NCBI GenBank assembly: GCA_026713285.1
Contig: JAPOOT010000501.1
Coordinates: forward strand, 1 to 15,853
Reading direction: 5' to 3'
Length of the DNA stretch: 15,853 nt
From: Gemmatimonadota bacterium
GTDB lineage: Bacteria > JAAXHH01
Both the position numbers and the translations under genes were made by a program. Each line of letters opens with the position of its first letter. Position 1 is the stretch's first letter. This document shows positions 1-6,951 of the stretch, piece by piece. The notes under the pieces are model-generated. The model was not told the DNA's origin, searched no databases, and saw nothing but the letters and a program-made list of their open reading frames with translations.

Positions 1-1373
1 ACGGACTTCCTGCTGTCGTGCGTCGAAGAGGTGTTGTACCGTCGGAAAGAGGTCATCACCCGCGGGGCGAGGCGCAAAGCGGAAGTCATGGTCGGAATCG
101 CCATGAGGGCGAACAGGCCGTCGGCGAAACTGATCACCGCGTCGATCGAGGCGACGGAGGCAACCACGACGAAGACAACGTAGGCCACGTTGTAGTACTT
201 GGCATACCGGGCGCCGATCAGAAAGCTCAGGCACTTGGCGCCGTAGTAGGAGTAGGTCAACAGCGTGGTAACGGCGAAGAAAAACACGCATACGGTCAGG
301 ATGTACGCACCGAAACCGGGCATGGCGGCTTCGAACGCGCCGGCGGTGAGCGTTACTCCGTCGTCCGATGTGGTCCGCCATACTCCGGTCATCAGGATGA
401 CAAGGGCCGTGCAGGTACAAACGATCATCGTATCGATGACCGGCCCCACCATGGCGACGAGGCCTTCCCGAACCGGCTCGCCGGTTTTGGCGGCGCCGTG
501 GGCCAGCGCTTCCGTGCCGATGCCGGCCTCGTTGGAAAAGGCCGCGCGACGAACCCCGGTGACGATGGTCGTACCGACCACGCCACCCGCCACCGCGGTT
601 CCGGTGAATGCATCGGTAAGAATGAGAGACAGGTACCGGGGCACCTCGTCCAGATTGTTCAGGATAATCCAAAGCGTCGAGACCATGTAGAGAACCACCA
701 TGGCGGGTACGGCGCGGGAAGCCACTTCCGCGATGCGGGTGATCCCGCCGAAAATCACAACGGCCACCAGGACGGACAGGACCACGCCCGCGATGAGATC
801 GAATTGGAAGTGGCCGTGTCCAGGAGGCAAGTAAGACGAGAACACGACGTCCCGGAAAATCTGGATCAACTGGTTGGGCTGCAGGAGCGGGAGACATCCG
901 ATGACGCCGGCTACGGCGAAGAGGATGGCCAGGGGTTTCCAGGCGCTCCCCAGGCCTTCCGATATCACGTACATCGGTCCGCCTTGTATGCGCCCCGCAG
1001 TGTCTTTTCCCCGGTACATGATGGCCAGCGAACAGGTAAAGAACTTGGTAGCCATGCCGACGAAGGCGCTGATCCACATCCAGAAAATCGCTCCGGGGCC
1101 TCCCGTGGTGATGGCGATGGCGACACCGGAGATGTTTCCCATCCCAATCGTGGCGGAGAGTGCGCTGACCAGCGCCTTGAAGTGGGATACGTCCCCTGGG
1201 TCGGAAGGATCATCGTACCTGCCGCGGATCAGGTCGAAGGCGTGCTTCACGTACCGGAACGGCGTGAAACGGCTGTAAATCAACAACAGCGCCCCACCGC
1301 AGATGATCAGATAGAATACGTATGACCATACCAGGTTGGAAAAGGCGACTACGTAGGGTTCTATGAAGGCCAT
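1..1373 (-). CDS. Sodium:alanine symporter (AGCS family), C-terminus cut by window edge
   Basis: Inner-membrane secondary transporter expected to take up alanine, glycine or a related amino acid with sodium. The minus strand is open from ATG at 1373 to base 1, giving 457 codons with no stop, so only the C-terminal tail is missing (the family is usually about 440-550 residues). The protein is strongly hydrophobic throughout. The AGCS signature GGPGAIFWMWISAFVG is at residues 91-106, preceded by the conserved SATIGMGNISG segment. The family block AFSNEAGIGTEALAHGAAKT followed by a hydrophobic helix lies in the second half. No strong ribosome binding site is visible before the ATG, which is the first plausible start. 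It lies 42 bases after the stop of the 2-oxoglutarate oxygenase gene on the same strand and is probably co-transcribed with it, which suggests it imports that enzyme's substrate or handles its product. Family assignment is secure; substrate is inferred. Confidence 0.93.
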   Translation of the reverse strand, partial: MAFIEPYVVAFSNLVWSYVFYLIICGGALLLIYSRFTPFRYVKHAFDLIRGRYDDPSDPGDVSHFKALVSALSATIGMGNISGVAIAITTGGPGAIFWMWISAFVGMATKFFTCSLAIMYRGKDTAGRIQGGPMYVISEGLGSAWKPLAILFAVAGVIGCLPLLQPNQLIQIFRDVVFSSYLPPGHGHFQFDLIAGVVLSVLVAVVIFGGITRIAEVASRAVPAMVVLYMVSTLWIILNNLDEVPRYLSLILTDAFTGTAVAGGVVGTTIVTGVRRAAFSNEAGIGTEALAHGAAKTGEPVREGLVAMVGPVIDTMIVCTCTALVILMTGVWRTTSDDGVTLTAGAFEAAMPGFGAYILTVCVFFFAVTTLLTYSYYGAKCLSFLIGARYAKYYNVAYVVFVVVASVASIDAVISFADGLFALMAIPTMTSALRLAPRVMTSFRRYNTSSTHDSRKS

Positions 1374-1415
1374 GGCCAGGTATTACCGGATTGAGCGATT
1401 CCAGGTGTTTATGCC

Positions 1416-2258
1416 TTACAGTCGCGGGTTCGACTCCGCTGCCGCATCCTGCCTGAAGCTACGCACCATGTCGATGTAGTCCCGGGAGAAAAGCTTGTCC
1501 GGACGCCTGTCGTAGCTGAAGATTGCGATGATCCGGGGACGTTTCGTCGGTCCAACCGGAGCAACCCGGTGCAGCGCGTACTTGCCGTTGAACAGCACGA
1601 GTGTTCCCGGCCGGATGTCGGTGCGGCGAGCGTGGCGCCGAGGGGCTTCGAAGACGGCGCGCACGTCGTCGTAGTGCTCGTCGTGGTCCTCCCGAAGATC
1701 GGGTACGTATTCAAACTGCCCACCGGAATCGGGCTCCTGGATCAACAGCGTGATGTTCCCGTTGTTGGAATCGAAGTGCCACCCGTTGCTGTCGCCTTCC
1801 ATGGCGATCTGCAGGGTCAGGGCAAGGTGGGGACAGGCGCTCGTATACAGCGTATCGAATCCCAGTATCCTTCGCACGAACTCGGTCAGCGAGGGCCAGT
1901 GAAATACGCTGCGTACGAGGCTGTCATTGGGTATCTGGTAGTTCAGGACCTGCCGGTACCTGTTCGTGTGCTCGACCGTCCGGGGATGGCCGGAGGGCCA
2001 GTCCCGGTCAACATAGTCGTTCCCCTCGTAGCTTGTGCGCGGCCTGTCGTAGTAGTAGCCCTGCGGGATCAGGGTACAGGTCTCCTTCACCATGCCGGCC
2101 AGCGCATGTGGCATTACGAAACCATCAAGCACGCAGATGGACTTCTCCCGCAGCTCGGATCGGCAGGAGGCGAGGAACTCCGTACCGGCAGGACCGTCCA
2201 GGTTCTCCATCGGGTACCGGCCGACGTCGACCAGGGCGGCGGGACGCACGGGTTTCAT
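1416..2258 (-). CDS. 2-oxoglutarate/Fe(II)-dependent oxygenase, HalD/BesD-like (probable hydroxylase)
   Basis: A 280-residue cytosolic enzyme with no signal peptide or membrane segment. The iron-binding facial triad is visible: His161 and Asp163 in the WHFDSN motif and distal His230 in the ALHRVAPVG motif. Arg240 (or Arg242) is placed to bind the 2-oxoglutarate C5 carboxylate. The segment from NGWHFDSN to GGQFEYVP resembles the HalD/BesD amino-acid halogenase/hydroxylase group. True halogenases replace the Asp by Gly or Ala to make room for chloride. Here Asp163 is kept, so hydroxylation or another oxygenation is expected rather than chlorination. The substrate is not known; a free amino acid is plausible because an AGCS amino-acid symporter follows 42 bases downstream. 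An unrecognised 280-residue gene lies 62 bases upstream on the same strand. The oxygenase fold and catalytic residues are clear; the BesD-like subgroup is a recollection of family resemblance without alignment. Confidence 0.88.
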   Translation of the reverse strand: MKPVRPAALVDVGRYPMENLDGPAGTEFLASCRSELREKSICVLDGFVMPHALAGMVKETCTLIPQGYYYDRPRTSYEGNDYVDRDWPSGHPRTVEHTNRYRQVLNYQIPNDSLVRSVFHWPSLTEFVRRILGFDTLYTSACPHLALTLQIAMEGDSNGWHFDSNNGNITLLIQEPDSGGQFEYVPDLREDHDEHYDDVRAVFEAPRRHARRTDIRPGTLVLFNGKYALHRVAPVGPTKRPRIIAIFSYDRRPDKLFSRDYIDMVRSFRQDAAAESNPRL

Positions 2259-2320
2259 GGTTCAGATCCTCATCACAGGTACACAGGTACGGGCACAACC
2301 GGAACGGTTTGCCCGGCTTC

Positions 2321-3163
2321 TCATCCGACTCTTCGTATTTCCCAGAGTTCGACCACCATGTCGGCAGGATAGCCGATGGGATCGAAGTCGTCCGTCTCCC
2401 TGGCGTCGTAGCCTACCGCGCCGAACAGGTTTTCGATGGTTCGGGAAGAATGATGCTGCGCCTCGCCGATCGTGTGGTAGAGATAGACCGCGGACGGAAG
2501 AATCACGGGGTAACCCATCTCGTACAACGCATAGGCCGGTTGATGCCGATGCAGGCGACGAATAACGTCATGGGCGTGCTGAACAATCCGCGCGCCGCCA
2601 TGCTCGATATCTACGTCGAAACGGAATGCGAAATGACTGCGGAGGTATCCCTGGTCGTGCAGGAAACGGCCTATGCGGTCGATGCCGATGGACAGTTGCT
2701 CGAGCCGGTCCTGCGTGGCCAGGTCATCTGGCAGGTCCAGCGCGAGGTAGCGCCTGAGGCGGTCGAAGAACAACTTCCCCACCCGTATGGTAAACAGGCG
2801 GCGCTCACGCTCCAGTGAGTCGTCGTAGCGATCGGCATGCCTTTCGATCAGCTGGAAGGCCGACCGGTAAAACGCGTAGGAAAGCGCGTCGAATTCGCCG
2901 GACTGCAACGTCGTTTCACCGTCGGGACGAACAAAGGACTCCAGCAACCCCCGCCTGGCAGGCCTGCCGTACACCGTCCGCATATATGAATCGACGTCTG
3001 CCTCGACGTCCGTAAACGTGTTGCCTTGCGGGTCAAGCGCCTTCCATTCGCTGACGATGGCATCGGACATGAACGTGGTGAACTCGTTGCCTACCTGCCA
3101 CCAGGCGGCATATTCGGGAAACGGCCGTTCGAGTACGACTTGCTCGAGCGTTTTCGCGGTCAT
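2321..3163 (-). CDS. Conserved-looking hypothetical protein, 280 residues, unknown function
   Basis: I do not recognise this family. The protein looks soluble and mostly helical, with no signal peptide or transmembrane segment. Its C-terminal half is rich in His: HAHDVIRRLHRH around residues 196-207 and GEAQHHSSRTIENLF around 233-247, with acidic residues nearby. Metal or haem binding is possible but unproven. The start is ambiguous. ATG at 3163 has an AGGA 12 bases upstream and begins a compact domain (MTAKTLEQVV). A GTG at 3316, three bases after the upstream stop and six bases downstream of an AGGGA, would add 51 residues encoded entirely by the 29-base tandem repeats. I prefer 3163 because the repeat-encoded extension is low-complexity and Pro/Gly-rich. 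The gene lies between the TPR lipoprotein and the 2-oxoglutarate oxygenase on the same strand, so a role linked to the oxygenase is a guess from context only. Confidence 0.8.
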   Translation of the reverse strand: MTAKTLEQVVLERPFPEYAAWWQVGNEFTTFMSDAIVSEWKALDPQGNTFTDVEADVDSYMRTVYGRPARRGLLESFVRPDGETTLQSGEFDALSYAFYRSAFQLIERHADRYDDSLERERRLFTIRVGKLFFDRLRRYLALDLPDDLATQDRLEQLSIGIDRIGRFLHDQGYLRSHFAFRFDVDIEHGGARIVQHAHDVIRRLHRHQPAYALYEMGYPVILPSAVYLYHTIGEAQHHSSRTIENLFGAVGYDARETDDFDPIGYPADMVVELWEIRRVG

Positions 3164-3171
3164 GTGCAATT

Positions 3172-3316
3172 GGTTTCCTGTTCCCGGACTGCATCGGAAA
3201 GGATTACCGTTCCCGGGACGCAACGAAACGGATTGTCGTTCCCGGAAATCACCGGTATGGATTACAGCTCCCGGAATGAATCGGCGCGGACTGCCGTCCC
3301 CGGGCTGCATCGGCAC
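3172..3316. repeat. Five degenerate 29-base tandem repeats
   Basis: Units lie at 3172-3200, 3201-3229, 3230-3258, 3259-3287 and 3288-3316, each exactly 29 bases. On the plus strand each begins GG(A/T)(C/T)T and has a (T/C)(T/C)CCCGG core nine to ten bases in. Most have a CATCGG/CACCGG-like block near the end. Bases 3317-3327 look like the decayed start of a sixth unit. The array almost exactly fills the gap between the TPR lipoprotein stop (3320) and the preferred ATG of the next gene (3163). There are no spacers between units. The period is not a multiple of three, so it is not a peptide repeat. In the unit nearest the downstream gene, the end of the repeat (transcript sense) has diverged to AGGAAA, which may serve as its ribosome binding site. 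Confidence 0.85.
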
Positions 3317-3319
3317 GGG

Positions 3320-5557
3320 CTATCCCTGTTTATTCAAAAAGGTTTCCACCTGGGGGAGCAGCATGGGATCTGCGGAGAGACGAATGTACTCGCGCATCGA
3401 ATCACGGGCCTTTTCGAACTCCCCCAACCGGTAGTATGCGATACCAAGACGGAAATGTCCGGCGGCAAGCTCCGGGGCGAGGCGGACGACCTCCCTGTAG
3501 CTTCGAATACCCTGATGGTACCGGTGCAACTGGTCGTTGACAAGACCAATATTGAAATGAGCGGTTGCAAAGCCCGGCCGCAGCGCCAAGGCCCGGTCCA
3601 GTGCATTCAACACGCTTTCTCCTGCCTCGGTACGCGAACGCATCGCCTCCAGCGCTTCACGCGCGTCCGTTCTGTCCGGTTCCGCGGCAAATCGGACCGA
3701 TTCTTCCCAGGACATCAGTGCCGAGCCGTAGTCGCCGCCGGATACCTGCGCGATAGCCATGATGGCATTGGGCAGCGGATCGGAAGATTCCGGGTCCAGG
3801 GCTTCCGCGACCGCCGATTCCACCGCGTCCCATTTCCCCTGGGCCAGCAACACGGCGCCAATGGCAATCCGCGCGGCGCCCCACCCGGGCCGCATCGCAA
3901 GGGCTTCTTCAAAGCGGGAAATCGCGGTGTCCAGGTCGTGTGCGAAGGCGGCATCGACACCGTCGCGGTAGGCCGATCTCGCTTCGCCGCCCACGGCGGA
4001 GGAACGAGCGGGAACGCGCCGGAGCGGCAGCCAGTCGTAGACCGTCCCGGTTGTGCGATTATGTCCCGCCCACCCGGCCGCGAGTTCGCGCCAGGTTTCT
4101 ATCACATCGTCCAGGACGATGTTCCTGCTGTATGTAAGCGCAAGGTTATTGTAGGCTTCCGCAAAGCCGGCGTGAAGCGCTATGGCCTTTTCAAACTGTT
4201 CCCTGGCATCGTCATTCCTCCCCTGCCTGAGATACACCATGCCAAGGTTGTTGTGGACCTCGGCGATGCCTACATCGGCCCGGATGACTTTCATGTACTC
4301 GTCGACCGCGTCATCCAGTCGCCCGGCCTCTGCGTACAGCAGTCCGAGATTGGTCCGGGCGTCATAGAATCGGTCATTGAGCGAGAGCGCCTTCCTATAT
4401 GCCGCCATGGCGTCTTCGGTCCGGTCCAAATTGGCATACATGCTGCCAAGGTTGTTATAGGCCTCGGCGAATTCCGCGTCGGCATCTACCGCTTTTTCAT
4501 AGGCGTCGATCGCCGCCGCGTGGCGATTCTGCCTGGCGTGGATGTTACCTATATACAGATGCGCGTCCGCAAGCCCCGGGTCTTCCTCCAGCGCCTTTTC
4601 GAAGGCCTGCATCGCCTCGAAGTATGCACCTTGCTCGTAATAGGTCACGCCCATCACGTGGATATAGGGCAGCGGCCGGCTCGCTCGGCGTCCCTGCCTG
4701 GCGACGGGGGGCGGCGTTCCGCCCATTCTCTCGAGCATGGCGCGATAGGCCGTGATGCTGCGCGTCTTCGAACGGTCCACGGCGATCACGGTACTCCCTT
4801 CCAGGGCGCCTTCCAGCTGCCTGTCCACCGCGGGATTATCCTCAAAGAGTTCGAGGGCCTCTTCGTACCGTCCCGTCCTGGCGTAGATCAGGGCCACGTT
4901 GTACCTGGCCACGGTGTGGGTGGAATCCCGCGCCAGCGTGCGTTGATAAGACGCTTCGGCCTCGTCCAGCCGTCCCAGCCGGAAATACACGTTGCCGGCC
5001 CCTGTCAGCAGTTCCGTGTCCTCGGGTGCGAACACCAGTGCCTCTTTGTAGGCCTCAAGCGCCCGGTCGTACCAGCCGGCCATTTCGCACGACCGCCCCA
5101 GGCCGAGCAGGGCATTCCGTAATTGATGCCGGTTTTCGTCCGGCAGGTCCCGAGCGATATCGACGGCGGCGCCATAGGCCCTCGCAGCGCCTTCGTGATC
5201 ATCCCTACGCGTATATATCGCACCCAGGTTGAGACGCCAGTTGATCTCTTCGGGTGAAAGTACGACGGCCTGCAGTGCCTCCCGTACCGCATCATCGTAT
5301 CTTTCCAGGTAGTAGTAGGCCACGCCGAGGTTTCCGAAGGCTTCGGAATCCGTCATGTCGATCGCCAATGCCCTGCGGTAGAAGGAGATGGCGCCCGCGT
5401 AGTCTCCGTTGCGCATTGACGCGTTGCCGGCTTCCATCGCGCCTCCGATATCGGCGTCATGGGAATCGGGTCTCGGTGTGCTCGCACAACCCGCGGCGGT
5501 CCACAGGAGTATAAGCGCGGCCATCCCGTTGCAGATTTCGAGCCGGCGGAACTTCAT
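3320..5557 (-). CDS. Large TPR-repeat lipoprotein, 745 residues
   Basis: Secreted, lipid-anchored protein built from tetratricopeptide repeats, probably a scaffold for protein-protein contacts in the cell envelope. The N-terminus has a basic start, a hydrophobic stretch and a lipobox ending AAGC with the acylated Cys at residue 24. TPR blocks run at about residues 38-235 (six repeats), 296-480 (five or six, with repeated AxxNNLG/YNNLA helices), 526-600 and 660-728. They are separated by non-TPR linkers near 236-295 and 481-525. About 14-16 repeats can be counted by eye. ATG at 5557 is supported by GAGGAA five bases upstream and by the signal peptide starting there. The gene is divergent from recA across a 314-base control region. 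Bases 3317-3319 separate its stop from the repeat array that follows. Individual partners cannot be read from the sequence. Confidence 0.92.
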   Translation of the reverse strand: MKFRRLEICNGMAALILLWTAAGCASTPRPDSHDADIGGAMEAGNASMRNGDYAGAISFYRRALAIDMTDSEAFGNLGVAYYYLERYDDAVREALQAVVLSPEEINWRLNLGAIYTRRDDHEGAARAYGAAVDIARDLPDENRHQLRNALLGLGRSCEMAGWYDRALEAYKEALVFAPEDTELLTGAGNVYFRLGRLDEAEASYQRTLARDSTHTVARYNVALIYARTGRYEEALELFEDNPAVDRQLEGALEGSTVIAVDRSKTRSITAYRAMLERMGGTPPPVARQGRRASRPLPYIHVMGVTYYEQGAYFEAMQAFEKALEEDPGLADAHLYIGNIHARQNRHAAAIDAYEKAVDADAEFAEAYNNLGSMYANLDRTEDAMAAYRKALSLNDRFYDARTNLGLLYAEAGRLDDAVDEYMKVIRADVGIAEVHNNLGMVYLRQGRNDDAREQFEKAIALHAGFAEAYNNLALTYSRNIVLDDVIETWRELAAGWAGHNRTTGTVYDWLPLRRVPARSSAVGGEARSAYRDGVDAAFAHDLDTAISRFEEALAMRPGWGAARIAIGAVLLAQGKWDAVESAVAEALDPESSDPLPNAIMAIAQVSGGDYGSALMSWEESVRFAAEPDRTDAREALEAMRSRTEAGESVLNALDRALALRPGFATAHFNIGLVNDQLHRYHQGIRSYREVVRLAPELAAGHFRLGIAYYRLGEFEKARDSMREYIRLSADPMLLPQVETFLNKQG

Positions 5558-5610
5558 TTATATTCCTCGTTTCAACTGTTTTGCAGAGGCATGGCTGAAT
5601 GCATACCATG

Positions 5611-5639
5611 GTAATATACGATATAATATACGGTATTAC
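5611..5639 (-). promoter_or_regulatory. AT-rich promoter-like region with 12-base tandem duplication
   Basis: TAATATACGATA at 5612-5623 is followed directly by TAATATACGGTA at 5624-5635, eleven of twelve bases identical. The outer bases GTAATA (5611-5616) and TATTAC (5634-5639) also form an inverted repeat. Read on the minus strand this gives two TATATT boxes 12 bases apart, about 55-75 bases upstream of the lipoprotein ATG, either of which could be a -10 element. No convincing -35 was found, so the promoter call is tentative. Confidence 0.4.
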
Positions 5640-5660
5640 AGCGTTTGTACGTCCATTTTT

Positions 5661-5681
5661 GGCAGGCAATGTCGACCTGCC
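5661..5681. promoter_or_regulatory. 6-9-6 inverted repeat, possible operator
   Basis: GGCAGG at 5661-5666 and CCTGCC at 5676-5681 are perfect inverted arms separated by nine bases, roughly midway between the two divergent start codons. No T-run follows the arms on either transcript strand, so it does not look like a terminator. A dyad binding site is possible; the cognate regulator is unknown. Confidence 0.35.
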
Positions 5682-5786
5682 CCGGGATCGCCTCGAAATA
5701 ACTTTACTTTGATGCGGCCCCGCGGTACTTTTTTTCAAGAATCCTCACCTGATTCCGACTAATTCATTCAGTCAATCGGAAACCGC

Positions 5787-5814
5787 TTGACACTAAACAC
5801 TTGTTTGGCATATT
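5787..5814 (+). promoter_or_regulatory. Probable recA promoter (-35/-10)
   Basis: A perfect -35 hexamer TTGACA lies at 5787-5792. Sixteen bases later, CATATT at 5809-5814 matches TATAAT at four of six positions. Transcription would begin near 5821, about 50 bases before the recA ATG. The -35 is convincing; the exact -10 is less certain, as TATTGA at 5811-5816 is an alternative. Confidence 0.6.
5795..5806. promoter_or_regulatory. Candidate LexA/SOS operator in the recA promoter spacer
   Basis: AAACACTTGTTT is a 5-2-5 inverted repeat sitting exactly between the -35 and -10 elements. It keeps AACA and TGTT of the Bacillus-type SOS box (GAAC-N4-GTTC) at the same spacing, with A and T instead of G and C at the outer ends. 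Position inside the recA promoter is what a LexA operator would require. This is inference from pattern and place; no lexA gene is in the window. Confidence 0.45.
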
Positions 5815-5829
5815 GAGTTAGGATATGCC
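5807..5829. promoter_or_regulatory. 7-9-7 inverted repeat overlapping recA -10 and start region
   Basis: GGCATAT at 5807-5813 and ATATGCC at 5823-5829 form perfect arms with a nine-base spacer. The dyad covers the likely -10 and the transcription start, a good place for a repressor site. Most of it lies upstream of or at the predicted start, so it is unlikely to act as an RNA hairpin. Confidence 0.4.
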
Positions 5830-5871
5830 AGGAGATTCTCACAAGGTATCAACGAGGGGGAGACCGCGGAT

Positions 5872-6951
5872 ATGAAAGATATCGATCCGGGTAAGGAGAA
5901 GGCGCTCAGCGGCGCCATAACGCAGATAGAGCGGCAGTTCGGCAAGGGTTCCATTATAAGGATGGGAGACGAAAATCCCCAACTGGCCGTAGAATCCATA
6001 CCAACGGGATCCCTGACCCTCGATCTGGCGCTCGGTATAGGCGGCGTGCCGCGTGGACGCGTGGTGGAGATATACGGTAACGAGTCCTCCGGAAAAACGA
6101 CGCTGGCCAAGCATATCGTGGCGGAAGCACAGAAACTGGGCGGGATGGCGGCCTTCATCGACGCGGAGCATGCGCTGGACATCCGCTACGCGCGGGCACT
6201 CGGCGTGGATATGGATAAACTGCTCATTCATCAGCCGGATACGGGCGAGCAGGCCCTCGACGTCGCCGAGATCCTCGTTCGCAGCGGCGGCGTGGACGTC
6301 ATCGTAATCGACTCGGTCGCCGCGCTGGTTCCGCGGGCCGAGATCGAGGGAGAAATGGGTGATTCGCACGTCGGCCTGCAGGCCCGCCTGATGTCGCAGG
6401 CGCTGCGGAAATTGACCTCGGTGATCAACAGATCCAGAACCTGCCTGGTCTTCATCAACCAGATCCGCCAGAAAATCGGGGTAATGTACGGCAATCCGGA
6501 AACGACGACCGGCGGACTGGCCCTGAAGTTCTACTCCTCGGTCCGGATCGAGGTGCGCAGGATCGGAAGCATCAAGGGCGAAGACGCTTCGGCGGGCATC
6601 CAGGTAAGGGGTACCGTAAAGAAGAACAAGCTGGCGGCTCCCTTTCGCGAGGCGCAATTCGACATAATCTACGGAGAAGGCATTTCCAAAGAAAGCGACC
6701 TGATCGAACTTGGCGTCAATAACGGCATCATTGATAAGAGCGGGACATGGTTCTCCTACGATGACGAACGGCTGGGGCAGGGCCGCGAGAACGTGCGGCA
6801 GTTGCTCCGGGAACGCCGGGAACTCGCCCAGGAGATAGAGGAGAAAGTTCGCGCGGTCTTTGCGCCGGCGAGTCAGGACGCCGCCACCGCGAACAATGGC
6901 GCCGAGGAGAAACCGGCGTCGAGGACCGCACCTTCGGCCAAGGGCCGGTGA
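5872..6951 (+). CDS. recA: Recombinase RecA
   Basis: ATP-dependent strand-exchange protein that forms filaments on single-stranded DNA and triggers SOS autocleavage of LexA. The length of 359 residues is normal. Walker A is GNESSGKTT at residues 69-77, Walker B is VDVIVIDS at 141-148, and the DNA-binding L2 loop follows FINQIRQKIGVMYGNPETTTGG at about 194-215. The second Walker A residue is Asn70, where E. coli RecA has Pro (GPESSGKT). The C-terminal tail after about 330 is Ala/Pro-rich and basic at its end, not the acidic tail of E. coli. The ATG at 5872 is preceded by a purine-rich GAGGGGGAG about nine bases upstream. The usual neighbour recX is absent; a DNA methyltransferase follows after 233 bases. 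Identification is certain. Confidence 0.99.
   Translation: MKDIDPGKEKALSGAITQIERQFGKGSIIRMGDENPQLAVESIPTGSLTLDLALGIGGVPRGRVVEIYGNESSGKTTLAKHIVAEAQKLGGMAAFIDAEHALDIRYARALGVDMDKLLIHQPDTGEQALDVAEILVRSGGVDVIVIDSVAALVPRAEIEGEMGDSHVGLQARLMSQALRKLTSVINRSRTCLVFINQIRQKIGVMYGNPETTTGGLALKFYSSVRIEVRRIGSIKGEDASAGIQVRGTVKKNKLAAPFREAQFDIIYGEGISKESDLIELGVNNGIIDKSGTWFSYDDERLGQGRENVRQLLRERRELAQEIEEKVRAVFAPASQDAATANNGAEEKPASRTAPSAKGR

Larger units (their letters stand above)
5558..5871. other. Divergent intergenic control region between TPR lipoprotein and recA
   Basis: This 314-base stretch holds no gene on either strand. It serves both the minus-strand TPR lipoprotein and the plus-strand recA. The half next to the lipoprotein is AT-rich, with a 12-base tandem duplication. 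The middle holds a 6-9-6 inverted repeat and a T-run at about 5727-5734. The half next to recA holds the recA promoter, a candidate SOS operator, a 7-9-7 inverted repeat and the ribosome binding site. These elements are listed separately. Confidence 0.8.

Noticed and set aside
18..1325. Long plus-strand open frame opposite the symporter
   Set aside because: The encoded peptide is low-complexity, charged and family-less, while the minus strand encodes a clear AGCS transporter through the whole stretch.
3172..3316. CRISPR array
   Set aside because: Units are directly adjacent with no spacers, are too diverged, and no cas gene is nearby.
3026..5122. 698-codon plus-strand open frame opposite the TPR lipoprotein
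   Set aside because: It is an antisense artefact of high GC; the minus strand shows repeated TPR helices and a lipobox.
5711..5735. GCGG/CCGC hairpin followed by a T-run as a terminator
   Set aside because: The loop would be only two bases, five bases intervene before the T-run, and no plus-strand gene in the window lies upstream to terminate.
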